A stretch of 64,000 bases of DNA. Origin: Bugula neritina (taxonomy: Eukaryota; Bryozoa; Gymnolaemata; Cheilostomatida; Bugulidae). Location: contig OZ037768.1 of the NCBI GenBank assembly GCA_964035545.1, forward strand, positions 20,458,700 to 20,522,699, read 5' to 3'. Below are positions 41,801 to 64,000 of this stretch, one piece after another. The notes under the pieces are model-generated. The model was not told the origin of the DNA. It searched no databases and worked only from the letters and a program-made list of their open reading frames with translations. Each line of letters begins with the position of its first letter. Within the stretch, counting starts at the first letter, position 1. The translations under genes and the position numbers were made by a program.

Positions 41801-44800
41801 TGATATTCTAGGTTGTATGACATTCCGGAAACACCAGTTTATGTTTTATAACAACTGCTGTGTTTAGTATATGCCTCATGCCACCATAAGTTACAGGGCT
41901 AAAGCTAAACTGTGGTTGGGTTTCTGACATTTAGGCTAAAATTACATACCTATATCACACCAACAGTTCTCTAACCTTTTAGCAGTTAGCTAATGTTTAT
42001 AATATAAGCTACTTCTGTCTTTCAATGAAGGGTTATTGATATATTCAGGGAAAAACATTTTCCCCTCTGCATAGTTATCAGATAATCAAGTCAATGGTCG
42101 GTTAGTAGACTGAACCTAGTCTTAGTGCTTTATAATAGTTACTGTGAACGTCGAATGGCCACCCCTTCTACTTGAAGGTGTAGCTTTAAAAATACTATGG
42201 CTATGATTGCAAAACAGGAGTTTAACAGCAATTTTGCAAGATGTTGATTTGATGTAGGAACAGCAACAAACTTTATTCTAGGGGAGTATTTGTGTTTCTC
42301 CAAATTTTCCTGCTGTACTGGATTTTCGAAGCTGAAAATTTGCTCTTTCTGCTTTGGAGTTTTGAATATTTGTATAAAATTCTTACTCAGTATCTTTTGT
42401 TGATAAGTAAAAGCACGGCATCCCAGTGGTACGTTGTATCTGTGGGTGGTTTAGAATTATTATCATTTAACATCTACAGTGTTTATCAATGTTAATATTT
42501 TAAAATTAGGAGCAAAATAATCAGATTGATGTTTTTCACATTAATAGTTACTAATATTTATTTTTAGTATTGAAAAAACTGATTGTTTTTCTATTTCTGT
42601 AAGATATTTGTTAGTTCAAGTGTAGAAATTTATATAAATATAGAAAATAGAAATTCAACTCACTTAAATTCAACTGGAGCACTAGTTGATCGTGAGTAAA
42701 CAAAACCAACAAAAGCTCTTTAAACAAAACTTGTTATTCTTGTTTTCTCTCAAAGTTAAATCTTTCAAGCTTCAATTACAATACAAGTGCAATTAGCTAG
42801 TTATTTCTAGGTATATTTAGATTTACAGGGACCCTACCACTAGTTATTTGTAGCATGGGAAGTTGTCTGCTTGCTAAAGAGCCTAATCATGCCCCCAAAC
42901 CTAGTTATGAACAAATCCAAGCTAGGCAAATATATGCACTTATAATTGTTCTACAATCTACAAGCAGCTCTAAGTTGGAGGTGAAGGACTACTTTAGTTT
43001 GGGGTTCTCAAGTTTGCAGTTAGGTCCCAAACTAAAGTAGTCCTTCATCCCCAGCTTGTAGCTGCTTATAGAACAATTCCTGCACTTAGTGGAGGTTAGT
43101 GCAGAGCTGCAGTTGCACATTTCTACACACACCATACAGGTAAGCTGCCATGTAGGTAAGCTGCCATACAGGTAAACTGCCATGCAGGTAAGCTGCCATA
43201 CAGGTAAACTGCCATGCAGGTAAGCTGCCATACAGGTAAACTGCCATGCAGGTAAGCTGCCATACAGGTAAGCTGCCATGTAGGTAAGCTGCCGCACATA
43301 GTCATCTCATCATCCTACAAAGGTCTAATGTACTGTTGTATTGTTACTAGAAAAATGAGGTGCTAGAGAAAGAAAATGCAGTTCTCAAAGAGACAATACG
43401 GAGGTTTCAGACAGATGCTGGGGGTTCCAGTTTGTACGGAGAGCCTCATCTTACTATAGACAACCCAGGTTTGGTTATAGAATGTAGTATTGCTAGTTTA
43501 CTGATGCATTTACAGAACCGGTATTCATAGTATTGGATTGTGTTCTGTCTGTATGAAAAGTAGTGTATTGCTTTATATTAGGTTGTGTTATAGTATATTA
43601 TGTTTTGTTATATTATAATATGTTATGCTATATTATGTTGTTATAGAATATTATATTATGTTATTATATATTATATTATGTTATGGTATATTATGTATTA
43701 TGTTATATTGTATTATGTTATATTATATTATGCTTTATTATATTATGTTATAGTACATTATATTATAGTATATTATAGTTTATGTTATGTTAGATTATAT
43801 CATATACAAAATTAACTCTATTGGTAATAGTTGTAATGTAATTCTAGAGTAGATATACAGAATGATATGCTATCTTCAGATTACACTTTGTATTCAGAAG
43901 AGATAATGCAATAAATAAGTGACCACTGTTACTGAAAACAGTTTTTTCTAAAAAGTGTGTTATGTATAGCCATGCAACGATAATTCATTTCATCAAATTC
44001 CGCTATACCTGATATTATCTCACTGTGTCATTATAATTATTATTATATATCAATACCTTTATATTATATTTTATTATGATATTATTCTAGAAAATCAAGT
44101 ATTAAAGCAAAAGATTATACCAGCTCTAAAAGCACACAGGTTACACATTACTAAGGTATTGGACAGGTGTAAGCAGCAAAAAGATATTATCAACATGTTA
44201 GCCACTCAGCTTGAGGCTGTCAGGGCTAAAGGTCAGCAACATCCAATCATATTTCTTGATTCTTTAATATGAGGTTCTAAGTGAGGCCAGAATTGCATTT
44301 CAACAGTATAAACATGTGTAACATAAGCAATTGAAATGTAGATCGTATGAATAGAATATATGTGTAATTCTAACTATGAAAGGCTCTCTACTTCCTAGTT
44401 TAAATAAGCATTGTAAAAATTGTGACTAATAATATTATGTCATACTAGAAGGATTGGGAGTTTTCCTCTCCATATGCTTTAACTTGTACTAATTGTCTCT
44501 CTCTGCTGTAGGTTTAGACTATTCCAAGATAGGACCATCAATGTCTAGTAATGTGGTGGCTCCATTAGCAGGCCCGGCTTCCAACTATAACTTGACTCTC
44601 AGTCTAATGTCCACCGACAGTCATTTGCTTGGTTCTAGTAGACCTTCACACTTGACTGAGTCTTCTTCTGGAATGAGTAGATATTACGAGACGGCTAGGA
44701 GTGAGTCCCCACAGCGACACAGAAGGGAGCCAGTGGAGAGTAGTGACCATATATATAGCAACGACGTCAGGTCTCAGGCACTAGAGAGTGGTATAGCCAC

Positions 44801-45413
44801 ACTTCCTAACATTTCAAAACGATCTATGAAGGCTCCCCGGCCAGCACCCCGTCCAAGAACTAGCCTTAGGTCTCATGCTTCTGGCAATAGTTTAAACATG
44901 TCGGCGTCTTACAGTGGTAACATCGAAGGAGATAATAGACCTGGCACTATCACACCACATAATCTTCGTACGATTAGCGAGTCTCGTAACTCAGCTAGTC
45001 TCAACTTAGGATCTAAATCTGCTGGTATTGAACCTGTGGGGCCGTCTCACCCGAATGTACTAAGTCAAAATACAGCACCAGCTCCAGGATATACGGAACA
45101 AGATTCTGGTGCTCCAGCCAGAAACATAAAACAGGTATGCGATGTCTGTCGCAAAGACTTTTCAGATTGGTCAGTTAGACAGTTTATGGACCACTGCATA
45201 GAATGCGCTGATGACGCGACGGCTCGTGAAGAAAGGACTAAGAGTCTGGGTGAGAGTTTTACTAAAGTAGCACTGGAACATTCTAAGGAATGTCCTGTAT
45301 GTACACTAAAGTTTGGAGCAGAAGTGACTCAAAATCAGTTTGAAAATCACGTAGATGGACATTTCAGAGATGAGCACGCTAGAATTATGGGATTTGAAAC
45401 CATAGATAAATGA
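38862..45413 (+). CDS. Coiled-coil protein with two C-terminal UBZ/C2H2-like fingers (TAX1BP1/CALCOCO/TBK1-adaptor-like)
   Basis: Exons 38861-38954 (ATG at 38862), 39842-39901, 43351-43468, 44091-44231 and 44512-45413 join in phase into 437 residues. Residues about 25-135 are coiled coil (KQIEHLRSKLTQSETAKVEL, KNEVLEKENAVLKETIRRFQ, HITKVLDRCKQQKDIINMLA). A Ser/Pro-rich linker follows with a basic Pro/Arg patch (RSMKAPRPAPRPRTSLR). Two fingers sit at the C-terminus: VCDVCRKDFSDWSVRQFMDH with CIEC (C-x2-C...H-x3-C, about 347-370) and CPVCTLKFGAEVTQNQFENH with VDGHF (C-x2-C...H-x3-H, about 398-422). The second finger looks like the ubiquitin-binding zinc finger at the end of TAX1BP1 and CALCOCO proteins, so an adaptor in selective autophagy or TBK1 signalling is a reasonable guess, not shown. 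No SKICH domain was seen. An exon-like stretch at 38298-38415 (NVISLKILYLNVGKKISFPK) could be an upstream exon, in which case the ATG at 38862 is internal. Confidence 0.8.
42944..43078. repeat. Long inverted repeat / hairpin in intron 39902-43350
   Basis: The left arm 42944-43003 (aattgttcta ... tttagtttggg) and right arm 43026-43078 (cccaaactaaa ... tagaacaatt) pair over about 50 bases, with an inner perfect stem of some 22 bases (gaaggactactttagtttgg) and a loop of about 22 bases. It is either a miniature fold-back element or the precursor of a small RNA. Confidence 0.85.
43133..43298 (+). repeat. 16-bp minisatellite made of splice-donor consensus
   Basis: About ten copies of caggtaagctgccata with a/g and c/t variants, in the intron just before the exon at 43351. 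Every unit contains CAG|GTAAGC or CAG|GTAAAC, a near-perfect 5' splice-site match. Confidence 0.93.
43570..43800 (+). repeat. tatattatgtta-like AT simple repeat
   Basis: Irregular TATTATGTTATA units in the intron after exon 43351-43468. Non-coding. Confidence 0.85.
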
Positions 45414-46190
45414 AATGATTTAATATATGCTAAATATTAAATAATATATGCTTGATCCGTGATTGCAAACTCAATTCATGTTATGATTTTTATGGGTCCC
45501 TAAATGTTTTACTTCTGTTTGGTCATTAAGTCTTTAAACTCTGTTGTGCTGTTACCATGTTTGCATTTCCACTCAATGTAGAAGTGGTGTAGATTTGATT
45601 AATTATTTATAATGATGAGCTTAGATGGTAAACTGCACAAATACAATCAATCTTTTACTACTTGCTAAAACTTTTCAATAATTTTTAATTCTCTATGAAA
45701 GGTATAAGCACTGTTTCTACACCACAGTCAACTTTGTAGTTACACGTAAACAATATTGCATTAATTACCATTTTATGTGGCACTCTGTTAGACTTGAACA
45801 TCTCGGTTTCAAACAGAAATTAATTCTATAAAATTGCTTAAAGCAGCACCGAGTTGGTGGTCACTGAGTGCATTGGTTTGTTATTCCGACACCGTTGTGT
45901 ATACTAATACTGTACTTGGTGCTACTTGTAGCGATGATTCTAGTCTGTCACTACTTTACTATCTGGGTTTGTCCAAAATGAATAGAAACACCATTTTATT
46001 TGATAAACTACATTCTGTATTCTACATCTAGAAATAACCTTCATACTACAGAAAACTGTGGCGACATAGTAAATTGATAGTTCAGGGTAGTCTGTATGAT
46101 TTGGTATGAATTCTTCTCTTGGTTAAAACTGTCTACTAACTGCATTTAGTAGACTTGTTGATCGACAACCCAGTTGGTGAAGTCCAGCTC
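45414..46190. other. Convergent 3' region between the zinc-finger gene and the JmjC gene
   Basis: Contains the 3' ends of both genes. TTTATT at 45995-46000 (AATAAA on the minus strand) is about 190 bases downstream of the JmjC stop and is a plausible poly(A) signal for it. No gene is seen here; the plus frame at 45834-46031 has no support. Confidence 0.5.
45436..45441 (+). promoter_or_regulatory. Candidate variant poly(A) signal ATTAAA
   Basis: ATTAAA about 23 bases after the stop codon of the zinc-finger coiled-coil gene. It is the nearest hexamer, and weak on its own. Confidence 0.3.
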
Positions 46191-63320
<17,130 letters not shown>

Positions 63321-63368
63321 CTGCAATTATAGTAGATATAAAGTAGACAATATAATTGCTAACAGGAC

Positions 63369-63395
63369 AACACTATATAGACCATATATAGTGTT
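63369..63395. repeat. Perfect 11-bp hairpin beside the tRNA-like sequence
   Basis: aacactatata and tatatagtgtt flank the 5-base loop gacca, about 15 bases before the tRNA-like sequence. It might be a terminal structure of the same inserted element. Confidence 0.7.
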
Positions 63396-63409
63396 GGGAT
63401 TACCCAGTA

Positions 63410-63482
63410 GCCCCTGTAGTGTAATGGTTAGTGCAGCCTGCTTGCAATCCAGAGGTTTCAGGTTCGAATCCCAGTGAGTGCA
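63410..63482 (+). ncRNA. tRNA-like sequence with Pol III A and B boxes (tRNA-derived SINE head or tRNA pseudogene)
   Basis: An A-box-like TAGTGTAATGG (63417-63427) and a perfect B-box GGTTCGAATCC (63461-63471) are spaced 44 bases apart, as in a tRNA gene, with TTGCAA at the anticodon-loop position. However, neither the acceptor stem (gcccctg against tgagtgc) nor the anticodon stem pairs properly. It is more likely a tRNA-derived retroposon head or a degenerate tRNA than a working tRNA. It lies about 90 bases upstream (in JmjC gene terms) of the exon 63320-63188, on the opposite strand. Confidence 0.55.
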
Positions 63483-64000
63483 AAAGTTTTATAGTCTAGT
63501 GTTTTAAATCAACGGCAGCGGAAGGAGGAGACCAAAACATCCGGCAATAGTACATGTGTAATAAAAACTAATAACGTCAATTCTAGTAGGTGGGTTACAT
63601 GTACGAGTGGGCCCCTACTTGTCTCAATCTAATTATGGCTTAAAACCTACTACATATTTATGCTAATTACTTTACTTGTTTATATATTAATTTATGGCTT
63701 GTAATATGAACGATTACATAGCTGTCATGTAAGATATAAATTAGTTGCCAAAAATAATTGTAGGCGGATTTTATGCTCTCTTTGTCCGTGAGAGAATGTT
63801 TTAAGAATAGTCACTTTTTCACTCATAACAGCTGCTATTACGTCTCTCGAATATTATAGCTTTACTTCTTGACTTTAAAGCAAAATAATAGGATCTTCCA
63901 TTGTTTAACAAATTGACAAAAACATAGTTATTTTATGTAAATTGTCTAGTTATATGTAAAGTAGTGAGAGGTATTTATAAACCTATAGCAGTGAGTAGGT

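Noticed and set aside
42989-43305. Minus-strand frames rich in GSLPAWQLTCMAAYL
   Set aside because: Translation of the 16-bp donor-consensus array and the hairpin arm.
63410-63482. Functional tRNA gene
   Set aside because: The A and B boxes are good, but the acceptor and anticodon stems do not pair, so it is called tRNA-like only.

Overview
The window is animal nuclear DNA: AT-rich, with genes split into many short exons separated by GT-AG introns, and full of tandem arrays. The gene set (a kinesin-14, a 20S proteasome alpha subunit, a d4-family double-PHD protein, a JMJD8-like ER JmjC protein, a coiled-coil protein with ubiquitin-type zinc fingers, and a CR1/L2/Jockey-like LINE relic) fits an invertebrate metazoan, perhaps a lophotrochozoan. 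The sequence alone does not fix the species. Gene models were built by hand from splice signals, reading phase and protein-family similarity. The KIFC1, PSMA7 and zinc-finger models close in phase from ATG to stop. The d4, JmjC and shugoshin-like models are in phase but lack their 5' ends. Layout. 1-1806 (+): 3' part of a shugoshin-like gene whose last exon carries a ten-residue acidic coding repeat. 3657-12370 (+): complete 15-exon KIFC1-like minus-end kinesin, one intron of which holds about 2.4 kb of CT-rich minisatellite. 13520-16885 (-): complete 6-exon PSMA7, convergent with KIFC1. 18131-30296 (-): DPF (d4/requiem) gene, a BAF-complex chromatin reader. Its roughly 8-kb intron contains, on the opposite strand, a nested coiled-coil gene (from 23185) and three large minisatellites. 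30297-38297: gene-poor DNA with cryptic TAG/TAC simple sequence and a 5'-truncated, broken LINE (33500-34470, -). 38862-45413 (+): coiled-coil protein with two C-terminal UBZ/C2H2-like fingers, resembling TAX1BP1/CALCOCO/TBK1-adaptor proteins. 46191-63320 (-, running off the right edge): JmjC protein of JMJD8 type with a TPR-like C-terminal region and a C-terminal KDEL. A tRNA-like sequence with good Pol III A and B boxes lies at about 63410-63482. The genes do not form a pathway. Several are basic nuclear, spindle or proteostasis genes that happen to be neighbours, in alternating orientation and with short intergenic gaps. The most unusual pattern is that at least four minisatellites abut splice sites and repeat the splice-site sequence itself: the PSMA7 exon 3 donor, a KIFC1 acceptor, a DPF acceptor and a donor of the nested gene. 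A fifth intronic array consists of perfect donor consensus units. This suggests that minisatellites in this genome are often born from exon-intron junctions.
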